Part shown: positions 27,675 through 35,769 of the stretch, in pieces
How the letters are laid out: each line of letters starts with the position of its first letter
Numbering within the stretch: the first letter of the stretch is position 1
DNA from: Acinetobacter sp. ANC 5054
GTDB taxonomy: Bacteria > Pseudomonadota > Gammaproteobacteria > Pseudomonadales > Moraxellaceae
Length of the DNA stretch: 64,000 nucleotides
Reading direction: 5' to 3'
Assembly: GCF_002135295.1 (NCBI RefSeq)
Contig: NZ_NEGG01000014.1
Location: 31,024 to 95,023 of the forward strand
Notes under the pieces: generated by a model
What the model saw: the letters and a program-made list of their open reading frames with translations, nothing else
The model's database searches: none
Told to the model about the DNA's origin: nothing
Position numbers and translations under genes: made by a program

Positions 27675-30080
27675 TTATTTTTTATCTGGTAATGCATATG
27701 CAACAAGAGTATCGCCCAGTTTTGTACCGAACGAACCATGACCACCCGCCATAATAACGATGTATTGTTTACCATTGGCTTCATAAGTCATTGGGGTTGC
27801 TTGACCACCTGCTGGTAGACGACCTTCCCACAAAGTATCACCATTCGTTACATTGATCGCACGAATATAGTTATCTTGAGTACCGCCTACAAACATGACA
27901 TTACCTGCTGTAGAAATTGAGCCACCTAAACCAGGAACACCAATTTTAACGGCTGGCAATTGGAACAATTTCGGTAAACTGTCGCGAATAGTACCAATAC
28001 GTTTTTTCCAAACCACTTCATGTGTATTTAGATCTACACCTGCTGTGAAACCCCATGATGGTTGTTTACACGGCAAACCAAGTGGTGACAAGAAGGCTTT
28101 GATTTCAACACCGTAAGGTACGCCATACATCGGTTGAACACCTTGTTCAGTACCTGCACCTTTCGCAGTTTGCTCACGATTAGGATCTGTTGGAATCAAC
28201 TTAGTCACAAATGGCAAGCCAATTGGATTCATCACAGCCACTTGACGGTCTTGGTTGACAGACATGCCGCCCCATTCAAATACCCCTAAGTTCCCTGGGA
28301 AGACCAAAGTACCATTTTCAGAAGGTGGTGTATAAATACCATCGTAGTTCAATGACTTGAAGTAAACACGACACATTAACTGATCAAACATTGTGGCACC
28401 CCACATTTGTTTATCGGTCAATTTATCTTTAGGTGCTAAATCAAAATCTGAGAATGGTTGAGTCGCTGAATAATGCTCACCTTTGGTTTGCGGACCACGT
28501 TTTACAGTTTGTGGAACCGCTTTTTCAGTGATTGGAACAATCGCTTTACCTGTACGACGGTCAAGGACGAATGCATTACCTGTTTTGGTTAAGACATAGA
28601 TCGCAGGAACAGTATTACCTGATTTATCTTTGATATCTGCCAATGAAGGTTGTGATGGTACATCCATATCCCACAAATCATGATGGGTCGTTTGGAAGTT
28701 CCAGATCAATTTACCAGTCGATGCATTAATCGCAAGCATTGAGTTTGCATAACGTTCATCGAGTTCTGTACGATGACCACCAAAGATATCTGGCGTACCG
28801 ACACCTGTTGGAACATAGACGATATCTAATTTTTCATCATAAGCTAAAGGTGCCCATGCGTTCGGAGAAGCAACTGAGAAGGATTGACCTTCGCCCGGCA
28901 TTGCATTCGGGTTTTTCGCACCAGTATCAAAGATCCACAATAACTCACCCGTATTTACATCATAACCACGGATGACACCAGATGGCTCTTTAGTCGAGAA
29001 GTTATCGGTAGTTGAACCGCCAATAATAATCGTAGTCCCAGTAATCACTGGAGGCGAAGTTGGGATATAACCGCCTGGATACGGATAAGGCATATCTTTT
29101 TGTAGATCGACTTGTCCATTATGTCCAAAGTCGCTACAAGCTTTACCAGTTTCAGCATTTACCGCAACTAAACGACCATCATTCACAGGTAAGATAACTT
29201 TAGTTGGGCATTCTGTTGAAGTTGAACGTTTGCTTTCTAAACTTTTAGCAAATTGAGTTGTGTTTGCCGCATCAAAATATGACACACCACGACAAGTTAA
29301 ATGTTGATAGGTATTATCGGCTTTGAGTTTTGGATCAAAGCTCCATTTTTCCTTACCAGTCGCAGGATCAAGTGCAATTAAACGTTGATGTGTCGTACAC
29401 ATAAACATATTGTTGCCAACCTTGATTGGTGTAACTTCGTTGGTTGTTTCACCAGAGTCATTAGAAGTAGGAAGCTCACCTGTTTTGTAAGTCCACGCAA
29501 CTTCTAAATCTTTAACGTTGTCGCTGTTAATTTGGGCCAATGGTGAATAACGTACACCACCTTGTGTACGACCATAGGCAGGCCAATCTTCAGGAGCAAT
29601 ACCTTCAACCGCTTTTGCAGTTTGAGGTTGTGGATTTTTTATTTCACCGTTAATTTCTTGCGGATCATTAAAAATCGAATAGAACATCACTAAAATGGCG
29701 ATAACCAAAGTGCCAGATAATGCAATTTTAGCTGTTTTACCATTTTCCATACCGCGTGTTACGGCTGGAATAAGTAACCAAAGTCCTAATAAACCTAAAA
29801 TATCAAAACGTGGTGCAAGCGCCCAGAAATCTGAACCTGCTTCCCATAGTCCCCAAATCACTGTACCCAGCATTAATGCTGCATAAATGTATAAAGAACT
29901 ATTTTGAATTTTTCTTAAGTAAATTGCTGAAGCCAGCATTAACAGACCGGCGATTATGTAGTACCAAGAACCGCCAAGGACTGCCAGCCAGATACCACCA
30001 ATCAATAGAACTACAGCGAAAACTGCCATCACAACGACGGTAAATGTTCGCATCCCAGTTCCAGTAGATGGGTTGCTCAT
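27675..30080 (-). CDS. gcd: Membrane-bound quinoprotein glucose dehydrogenase (PQQ)
   Basis: An 801-residue enzyme: five N-terminal membrane segments (to about residue 140) followed by an eight-bladed propeller. Typical features are the linker EDWPAYGRTQGGVRYSPLAQI, tryptophan-docking blades such as LIWNFQTTHHDLWDMDVPSQ, and GGHGSFGTKLGDTLVAYALP at the C-terminus. It oxidises glucose and other aldoses to lactones on the periplasmic face and passes electrons to ubiquinone; it needs PQQ and a divalent metal. I set the start at the ATG 30080, with GAGG upstream, rather than an in-frame GTG at 30089. It lies downstream of an OprB porin gene on the same strand. Confidence 0.95.
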   Translation of the reverse strand: MSNPSTGTGMRTFTVVVMAVFAVVLLIGGIWLAVLGGSWYYIIAGLLMLASAIYLRKIQNSSLYIYAALMLGTVIWGLWEAGSDFWALAPRFDILGLLGLWLLIPAVTRGMENGKTAKIALSGTLVIAILVMFYSIFNDPQEINGEIKNPQPQTAKAVEGIAPEDWPAYGRTQGGVRYSPLAQINSDNVKDLEVAWTYKTGELPTSNDSGETTNEVTPIKVGNNMFMCTTHQRLIALDPATGKEKWSFDPKLKADNTYQHLTCRGVSYFDAANTTQFAKSLESKRSTSTECPTKVILPVNDGRLVAVNAETGKACSDFGHNGQVDLQKDMPYPYPGGYIPTSPPVITGTTIIIGGSTTDNFSTKEPSGVIRGYDVNTGELLWIFDTGAKNPNAMPGEGQSFSVASPNAWAPLAYDEKLDIVYVPTGVGTPDIFGGHRTELDERYANSMLAINASTGKLIWNFQTTHHDLWDMDVPSQPSLADIKDKSGNTVPAIYVLTKTGNAFVLDRRTGKAIVPITEKAVPQTVKRGPQTKGEHYSATQPFSDFDLAPKDKLTDKQMWGATMFDQLMCRVYFKSLNYDGIYTPPSENGTLVFPGNLGVFEWGGMSVNQDRQVAVMNPIGLPFVTKLIPTDPNREQTAKGAGTEQGVQPMYGVPYGVEIKAFLSPLGLPCKQPSWGFTAGVDLNTHEVVWKKRIGTIRDSLPKLFQLPAVKIGVPGLGGSISTAGNVMFVGGTQDNYIRAINVTNGDTLWEGRLPAGGQATPMTYEANGKQYIVIMAGGHGSFGTKLGDTLVAYALPDKK

Positions 30081-30171
30081 GTTGACCACCTCTATTGTCG
30101 AATGTTGTATTTGATGCGTGAATTCAAGTTCAACGCATCACCGTTTTTATGTCGCAAAGAGAAGTTGTTAC

Positions 30172-30227
30172 AAAAGCAATTCCAAGGAGAGATACATAAT
30201 TCTTCTCAGAATTACCGAATTGCTTTT
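30172..30227 (-). other. Long-looped inverted repeat between oprB and gcd
   Basis: AAAAGCAATTC (30172-30182) and GAATTGCTTTT (30217-30227) form a perfect 11-bp stem around a 34-nt loop that has a smaller GAGA/TTCTC stem. It sits in the 171-bp oprB-gcd gap and might partly terminate or stabilise the oprB message. Confidence 0.4.
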
Positions 30228-30251
30228 ATAAGAACTCTAATTGAACATCAA

Positions 30252-31541
30252 TTAAAATGCTGTTTGAAATTTGATACCGCCGACCCAAGCATTCTCACCA
30301 TTTTTGTAAGCGCCTACGTGACGGATATATTGAATATTTGGACGTACAGTTAACCAATTGGTTGCATGGATACCATAGTAAATTTCAGCATCGTATTCTT
30401 CACTTTGAAGACCACGTGGATCGACTGAATCATTGGCAATATTGGCCTCATTCACATCGTCATTGATGCTGATGCGTCCAAGACCAATTGCAATTTCATC
30501 CTGTGGACGTGCGTCGAAAGCACCTTTGTAAACCAAACCGATATTTTGCATATTACTAACATTGTTAGTATCAGAATCATGCACAGTGACATTCACAAAA
30601 CCACTTAAACCACGTGATGCGTCATCTTTATGTGCAGTGAGTTGTTGTTTCGCAACAATCCAACCACCTTGATGATGATCTGTTTCATTCACAGTGCTAT
30701 CAATCACATCCGCATCGGCAGTGCTGTAGTAGTAACCAGCACGGTATTCACCAGGAAGTTTTTGTGCACCTAGTTTAGGAGTCCAAACTACTTCGGCAGG
30801 AATGATTGCACCATGTGAACCATCAGTGCTGAGGTTAAAGCCTTTACTGCGTTTTAAGTTTTCAGGGTTATATTCATAAACACCAACCTGTGCGTACACT
30901 TCAGGGTTAATGTTGTATTTCACTCGTGCTGCCCATTGACTCACTGGCCAGTTGTACCATTGGTCACCGACCCAGTTACCCACTTGTGAGCCACAAAGTG
31001 CCAAGTTTTGAAAATCACAATCAAAGCTGTTGAAATCTTCGCCTTCACCAAAACGACCAACTTTAAGGTCTAATTTTTGGTCTAAGAATTTTTTCTTGAT
31101 CCAAAAATCAGTTAAACGCCATGTTTGACCACGTCCCCACACTTCTTGTGTAGAACTTAAATGACCATTTAACGCATCTGATGTTTGCGACAATGAACGA
31201 CCATTACGTTCAGTAATATTGATTTGCGCTTCTGTATCTTTCCAGCCCGCAATTTTTTCTAAGTCTAAGTGTGCACCAATTGCAAATTGATCTGCATATT
31301 CAGTGCCATGACTTGAGGAGTGTTTAGCATCTAATAGAGTGGCTAATTCCCCTCCATAACCAAAACTAAAATCATAACCTTGCTGTTGTAGTGCTGTACG
31401 TTGACCATTCCAATCACCAAGCATCCACTGACTTTCTTTGCTAAATGCTTCTGCCGCAGTGGCTGCTTGCGTTACTGAACCCGCAAGCAAAATTCCAAGG
31501 CTAAGATATAAAGATCCAAGTTTACTTACGGCTATTTTCAT
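30252..31541 (-). CDS. oprB: OprB-family carbohydrate-selective porin (gcd-linked)
   Basis: A 429-residue outer-membrane porin with signal peptide (MKIAVSKLGSLYLSLGILLAGSV...), the N-terminal landmark WMLGDWNGQRTALQQQGYDF, internal WFNWP/QWAARVKYNI segments and a C-terminal Phe (WVGGIKFQTAF). It should let glucose reach the periplasmic Gcd enzyme encoded immediately downstream, a sensible functional pair. It is a paralogue of the porin at 11194-12462. Transcription starts in the AT-rich 31542-31688 spacer. Confidence 0.88.
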   Translation of the reverse strand: MKIAVSKLGSLYLSLGILLAGSVTQAATAAEAFSKESQWMLGDWNGQRTALQQQGYDFSFGYGGELATLLDAKHSSSHGTEYADQFAIGAHLDLEKIAGWKDTEAQINITERNGRSLSQTSDALNGHLSSTQEVWGRGQTWRLTDFWIKKKFLDQKLDLKVGRFGEGEDFNSFDCDFQNLALCGSQVGNWVGDQWYNWPVSQWAARVKYNINPEVYAQVGVYEYNPENLKRSKGFNLSTDGSHGAIIPAEVVWTPKLGAQKLPGEYRAGYYYSTADADVIDSTVNETDHHQGGWIVAKQQLTAHKDDASRGLSGFVNVTVHDSDTNNVSNMQNIGLVYKGAFDARPQDEIAIGLGRISINDDVNEANIANDSVDPRGLQSEEYDAEIYYGIHATNWLTVRPNIQYIRHVGAYKNGENAWVGGIKFQTAF

Positions 31542-31688
31542 TTGGAGACCTATATATCAATTATGTTAAAAATAGATATAATACTCTCGTATTTGTATAA
31601 TTTTTTAACTTTTTTGTTAAAAATGTATATTTATTTATACTATTTTATCTAATGAAGAGATTTTAAACAGATTTTTTTATAACTAAAC

Positions 31689-32810
31689 TCACCATCCATC
31701 CGCTCCTAAAACTTTACCCACATGGCGATAAGTTGGCTTTGAACGAGAAAATTTGATTGGACAACTCAACTGACGTTCTGTTGCATTTTCGGATGAATCA
31801 TTTAGAGGAACCTCCACAGTCCACTCCCTGTGTTGCGATAGTTCAGAATTTAAAGCTTCATCTAAACTTAGGACCGGTTCTACGCACACATCGTGCGCTG
31901 CAAATATCAGACTCCACTCTGTATAATTTTTAGTCAATATCTTTTCTGTTATCGCCTGTTTTACTTCGGACTGATCTTCTAACTGAAAGGATGCACCTTT
32001 CTCCGCTAAAATGGGTAATTCAAGAATTTGTGCCAAGCCCATCATAAATTGCGGTTCAAGACTACCTATTGATAAATAACGACCATCTTGAGTTTGATAA
32101 TAATCATAAAAACTGCCGCCATTTAAATGTGCCGATTCAGCCTGTGTGGACTTGTGCGCTGCCAATACCCCTGAAGCCGCCATATTGTTTAAAACAACTG
32201 CACAATCGGTCATGGAAATATCAATATATTGCCCCATGCCACTTCTATAGCGTTCAATCACCGCACTCAAAATCCCCATGACGGCATGCATCGATCCACC
32301 AGCTACATCGGCAATTTGAATGCCTAAAGGTGGTGGCCCGCTTTGAATTCGACCGCTATGCCCTGCAATGCCAGAGAGCGCAAGATAATTAATGTCATGC
32401 CCAGCACGACTCATATATGTTCCAGTTTGCCCATAACCGGTAATGGAGCAATAAATTAGGCGAGGGTTAATTTCTGCCAAAGTTGCGTAGTCCAGACCTA
32501 GTCGGCGCATCACATCTGGACGAAACTGTTCCACCACGATATCAAAGTCGGAAATTTTTTCTTTAATCAGTTCAATATTTTTGGGATCTTTTAAATCTAA
32601 AGCAATGGATTGCTTATTTCTATTTAGATAACTATGCGAAGTCGCTTGTCCATTGGCATAGGGTGGCATCAATCTCACAAGATCCGGTCGTGTTGGTGAC
32701 TCAATATGCACAACCTCCGCGCCCAAGTCTGCCAAGTATAAAGTGGCAAATGGACCTGGTAATAATGTCGAAAAATCGAGAACTTTCAATCCCTTTAATG
32801 CTGCATCCAT
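31689..32810 (-). CDS. CaiB/BaiF CoA-transferase-fold protein, alpha-methylacyl-CoA racemase-like
   Basis: A 373-residue family III CoA-transferase-fold protein. The N-terminus LKVLDFSTLLPGPFATLYLADLG is the family signature. AGHDINYLALSGIAGHSG near residue 124 and IQIADVAGGSM near 152 align with the catalytic His and Asp of alpha-methylacyl-CoA racemase, as does LSIGSLEPQFM near 245. It probably epimerises 2-methylacyl-CoA esters so branched lipids or sterol side chains can enter beta-oxidation; a true CoA transferase is the alternative. It is divergent from an AraC regulator and near beta-oxidation genes. Confidence 0.8.
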   Translation of the reverse strand: MDAALKGLKVLDFSTLLPGPFATLYLADLGAEVVHIESPTRPDLVRLMPPYANGQATSHSYLNRNKQSIALDLKDPKNIELIKEKISDFDIVVEQFRPDVMRRLGLDYATLAEINPRLIYCSITGYGQTGTYMSRAGHDINYLALSGIAGHSGRIQSGPPPLGIQIADVAGGSMHAVMGILSAVIERYRSGMGQYIDISMTDCAVVLNNMAASGVLAAHKSTQAESAHLNGGSFYDYYQTQDGRYLSIGSLEPQFMMGLAQILELPILAEKGASFQLEDQSEVKQAITEKILTKNYTEWSLIFAAHDVCVEPVLSLDEALNSELSQHREWTVEVPLNDSSENATERQLSCPIKFSRSKPTYRHVGKVLGADGW

Positions 32811-32906
32811 CGCTATTTTTCTCTAATTGTGTTGGTTTTTCATCCATGTTAAAAATATAAAATGATTAAAACAATGTCATGTTCAGCCATTTACCTTGAT
32901 AGTTTC

Positions 32907-32952
32907 GGCAATTTACCATGTAAAAATGGTAAAGTAACTGTTGTAAATTGCC
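32907..32952. promoter_or_regulatory. Nested dyads in the CaiB / AraC divergent promoter
   Basis: Outer repeat GGCAATTTAC (32907-32916) / GTAAATTGCC (32943-32952) encloses inner repeat TTTACCAT (32912-32919) / ATGGTAAA (32926-32933); a third CATTTACC occurs at 32888-32896. All share the core TTTACC/GGTAAA or its variant. It is likely the operator of the adjacent AraC-type regulator. Confidence 0.5.
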
Positions 32953-33020
32953 ATGATTTCTTTTTTTAGCGTCATTTAGGTCAAACATTTGTGAACATTA
33001 AAGAGACTGAAGGATTAAAC

Positions 33021-34031
33021 ATGAGTCGTGATACGATCAGTATCCATTTCGTCAACGCAGCCTTAACTGGCGTGAAACGTCTCGGCATGGACGTCGAAAC
33101 TTTATTGTCTCATGTTGGCATTGAGGCTGAACTTTTACGTCAACCCAAAGCACGTATTTCTCCTGAACAATACACACGTTTTATTAAAATGTTGTGGATG
33201 GTGACCCAAGACGAACACGTTGGTTTCGATATTCAACCACGCCGTTTGGGCACCTTTGCCATTATGTGCCAATTGATTATTCATGCGAAAACCTTGGGTG
33301 ATGCGCTTGAACTCTCTTCTCAATTCTATAAATTGTTTGGTGATGAATGGGCTGTGACCCTTGAACGTGATAAGCACGAAGCACGCTTAGTCCCACAAAT
33401 TCCTAAAAGCATGGACCCAGATCACTTCATCACTGAAAGTATGTTGATGATTTGGCATGGTTTGGCTTCTTGGCTGATTGAACGTCGCCTACCACTTGAA
33501 CGTGTCCATTTTGGTTATACACGCCCTGACCATGCGGATGAATACGATGCGCTATTCTTCGCTCCGGTCATGCAATTCGATATGCCACGTACCGAAATTA
33601 CCTTTGCTGCGGACTATTTGGATCTTCCAATTCGTCAAAATGAAGATACTTTAGAAGAGTTCTTAAAAGCTGCCCCTGCACAGCTACTGGTGAAATTCAA
33701 AAACACCAACTCCCTGACTTCACGTATTCGTGATGTTCTGAAGAGTCAAATTGGTGAGGAAATGCCAACGCTGAATGATGTCGCTTCAATGCTCTATCTT
33801 TCTCCACAAACTTTGCGTCGTCGCCTTGCTGCTGAAGGTAAGAGTTATCAAGGTGTGAAAGATGCATTACGTCGTGACGCTGCTATTCACTTGCTGTTAA
33901 ATCCAGATTTAACCCTTGAAGATGTGGCGCAGCAAGTGGGCTTCAGTGAAACCAGTACTTTCCACCGCGCCTTTAAGAAGTGGACAGGTGTAACGCCAGG
34001 CCTTTACCGTCAGTTGCACGGTTATCACTAA
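33021..34031 (+). CDS. AraC-family transcriptional regulator
   Basis: A 336-residue regulator: N-terminal ligand-binding domain of the arabinose-binding-like (PF12625) type with LGTFAIMCQLIIHAKTLGDAL near residue 80, and C-terminal double HTH: PTLNDVASMLYLSPQTLRRR and LTLEDVAQQVGFSETSTFHR, followed by WTGVTPGLYRQ. The ATG at 33021 follows AAGGA; an in-frame GTG at 32991 is possible. It probably controls the divergent AMACR-like gene and maybe the downstream beta-oxidation pair, with a fatty acyl or sterol-like effector; this is inference from neighbours. Confidence 0.88.
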   Translation: MSRDTISIHFVNAALTGVKRLGMDVETLLSHVGIEAELLRQPKARISPEQYTRFIKMLWMVTQDEHVGFDIQPRRLGTFAIMCQLIIHAKTLGDALELSSQFYKLFGDEWAVTLERDKHEARLVPQIPKSMDPDHFITESMLMIWHGLASWLIERRLPLERVHFGYTRPDHADEYDALFFAPVMQFDMPRTEITFAADYLDLPIRQNEDTLEEFLKAAPAQLLVKFKNTNSLTSRIRDVLKSQIGEEMPTLNDVASMLYLSPQTLRRRLAAEGKSYQGVKDALRRDAAIHLLLNPDLTLEDVAQQVGFSETSTFHRAFKKWTGVTPGLYRQLHGYH

Positions 34032-34041
34032 AAACATATTG

Positions 34042-34077
34042 AATACTAAAACCTGATTTCGATCAGGTTTTAGTATT
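34042..34077. terminator. Bidirectional terminator, araC-type gene / small membrane gene
   Basis: A perfect 15-bp stem, AATACTAAAACCTGA / TCAGGTTTTAGTATT, with a 6-nt loop. It overlaps the stop codon of the minus-strand gene. Confidence 0.75.
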
Positions 34078-34342
34078 TTGGAAAATCAGCAAGACTTCTT
34101 TGACAAAGCTTTGGATCAGCTGGTGTGATTACTCGTTTGCCATCCTGAATCAGATACAGTTCAGCTTTGGTTACACGATAATCCCGATCATATTCACAAG
34201 CCAAGCCACCAGATCCTTCATCCGAAGCGTGAATGCCGTAAATCATATAAATATAAAAACAGATCAATAAGACAAAACCAAAACAGGCAATCAGTAAAAG
34301 CCAAACCAAGCCTTTAAAAATTTTCTTCATGTTTTTATGCAT
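34070..34342 (-). CDS. Small hypothetical membrane protein, 90 aa
   Basis: One N-terminal membrane segment (about residues 10-34: GLVWLLLIACFGFVLLICFY) then a short soluble region with two Cys (ACEYDR and LCQRSL), perhaps a periplasmic disulfide. No family recognised. The start could also be the Met five codons in (34330). The stop lies inside the shared terminator stem. Confidence 0.6.
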   Translation of the reverse strand: MHKNMKKIFKGLVWLLLIACFGFVLLICFYIYMIYGIHASDEGSGGLACEYDRDYRVTKAELYLIQDGKRVITPADPKLCQRSLADFPKY

Positions 34343-34552
34343 AGGCTATTCATCATTCTGTGCTAACAAAGTTCAACTCATCTTAGCCTACTTACTTATC
34401 TCAGTTTTTATGATGGACTGTCATTGTTTAGCTTAAGCCGTTGACCAAAAAGCTCAAATGATCTGACTCGTTCTCGTCATTGCACTCGCCCAATTTATCC
34501 GTACACTCAAAAAACATATAAAAAATTTAATGCTTAAAAAAGGGACAGGATT

Positions 34553-35758
34553 ATGAGCGAGGCTTACATCATTGATGCCATTCGCACACCGCGCGGCAAA
34601 GGGAAAAAAGACGGTTCACTTCATGCAGTCAAACCGATCAGCCTACTGACAGGTTTATTAAATGAATTGAAAGACCGTCATCAGTTTGATACCTCTGCAG
34701 TAGATGACATTGTTTTAGGCTGTGTGACCCCGATTGGCGATCAAGGTGCAGATATTGCAAAAACAGCAGCCATTGCCGCGGGTTGGGACAATGATGTGGC
34801 AGGTGTTCAGATTAACCGTTTCTGCGCATCGGGTTTAGAAGCGGTTAATATGGCGGCGCAAAAAGTGCGTTCTGGCTGGGAAGATCTGGTGGTTGCTGGC
34901 GGTGTCGAGTCTATGTCACGCGTGCCGATGGGCAGTGACGGCGGACCTTGGGCGCTGGACCCTGAAACCAATATGGCCTGTGACTTTATTCCGCAAGGTA
35001 TTGGCGCAGATTTGATTGCCACCATTGATGGTTATACGCGCTCAGATGTCGATGCCTTTGCCGCAGACTCACAGAAAAAAGCAGCTGCCGCACAGGCGCA
35101 AGGCTATTTTGACAAGTCTGTCGTGCCCGTAAAAGATAAAGCTGGCGTGACCATTTTAGCCAAAGACGAATTTATTAAACCAACGACCACCGCTGAAGGC
35201 TTAGGCAAACTCAATCCAAGTTTTGCCATGATGGGGCAAATGGGTTTTGACGCCATTGCACTGCAAAAATACCCTGAAGTTGGTGCAGTCAATCACGTAC
35301 ACCATGCCGGTAACTCATCTGGCATTGTTGATGGTGCAGCTGTGGTTTTGCTGGCATCTGAAAAAGCAGTCAAAGAACAAAGTTTAAAACCACGTGCTAA
35401 AGTTTTAGCGACCGCACTGGTGGGCGCTGACCCAACCATTATGCTGACAGGCCCTGCACCTGCAGCACGTAAAGCTTTAGCCAAAGCAGGCCTCACCATT
35501 GAAGATATTGACCTGTTTGAGGTGAATGAAGCCTTTGCTGCGGTGGTGATGCGTTTTATCACCGAACTCAACGTTGACCCTGCCAAAGTGAATGTGAATG
35601 GTGGCGCAATTGCCATGGGCCATCCTTTAGGTGCAACAGGCGCCATGATTTTAGGCACGCTGCTCGATGAGCTAGAGCGCCAAAGTAAAAAACGCGGTTT
35701 AGCAACTTTGTGTGTGGGCGGTGGTATGGGCATTGCCACCATTATTGAGCTGGTATAA
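34553..35758 (+). CDS. Acetyl-CoA C-acyltransferase (FadA/FadI-type thiolase)
   Basis: A 401-residue thiolase. Cys91 sits in [26 protein letters not shown] gives the His and [12 protein letters not shown] the second Cys. It cleaves 3-ketoacyl-CoA in the last step of beta-oxidation. The gene is followed after 11 nt by the FadJ-type gene, whose RBS (AGGAG) is in the gap, so the two form an operon and probably a two-subunit complex. The pair is more GC-rich than several neighbours. Confidence 0.9.
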   Translation: MSEAYIIDAIRTPRGKGKKDGSLHAVKPISLLTGLLNELKDRHQFDTSAVDDIVLGCVTPIGDQGADIAKTAAIAAGWDNDVAGVQINRFCASGLEAVNMAAQKVRSGWEDLVVAGGVESMSRVPMGSDGGPWALDPETNMACDFIPQGIGADLIATIDGYTRSDVDAFAADSQKKAAAAQAQGYFDKSVVPVKDKAGVTILAKDEFIKPTTTAEGLGKLNPSFAMMGQMGFDAIALQKYPEVGAVNHVHHAGNSSGIVDGAAVVLLASEKAVKEQSLKPRAKVLATALVGADPTIMLTGPAPAARKALAKAGLTIEDIDLFEVNEAFAAVVMRFITELNVDPAKVNVNGGAIAMGHPLGATGAMILGTLLDELERQSKKRGLATLCVGGGMGIATIIELV

Positions 35759-35769
35759 GGAGAATAAAA

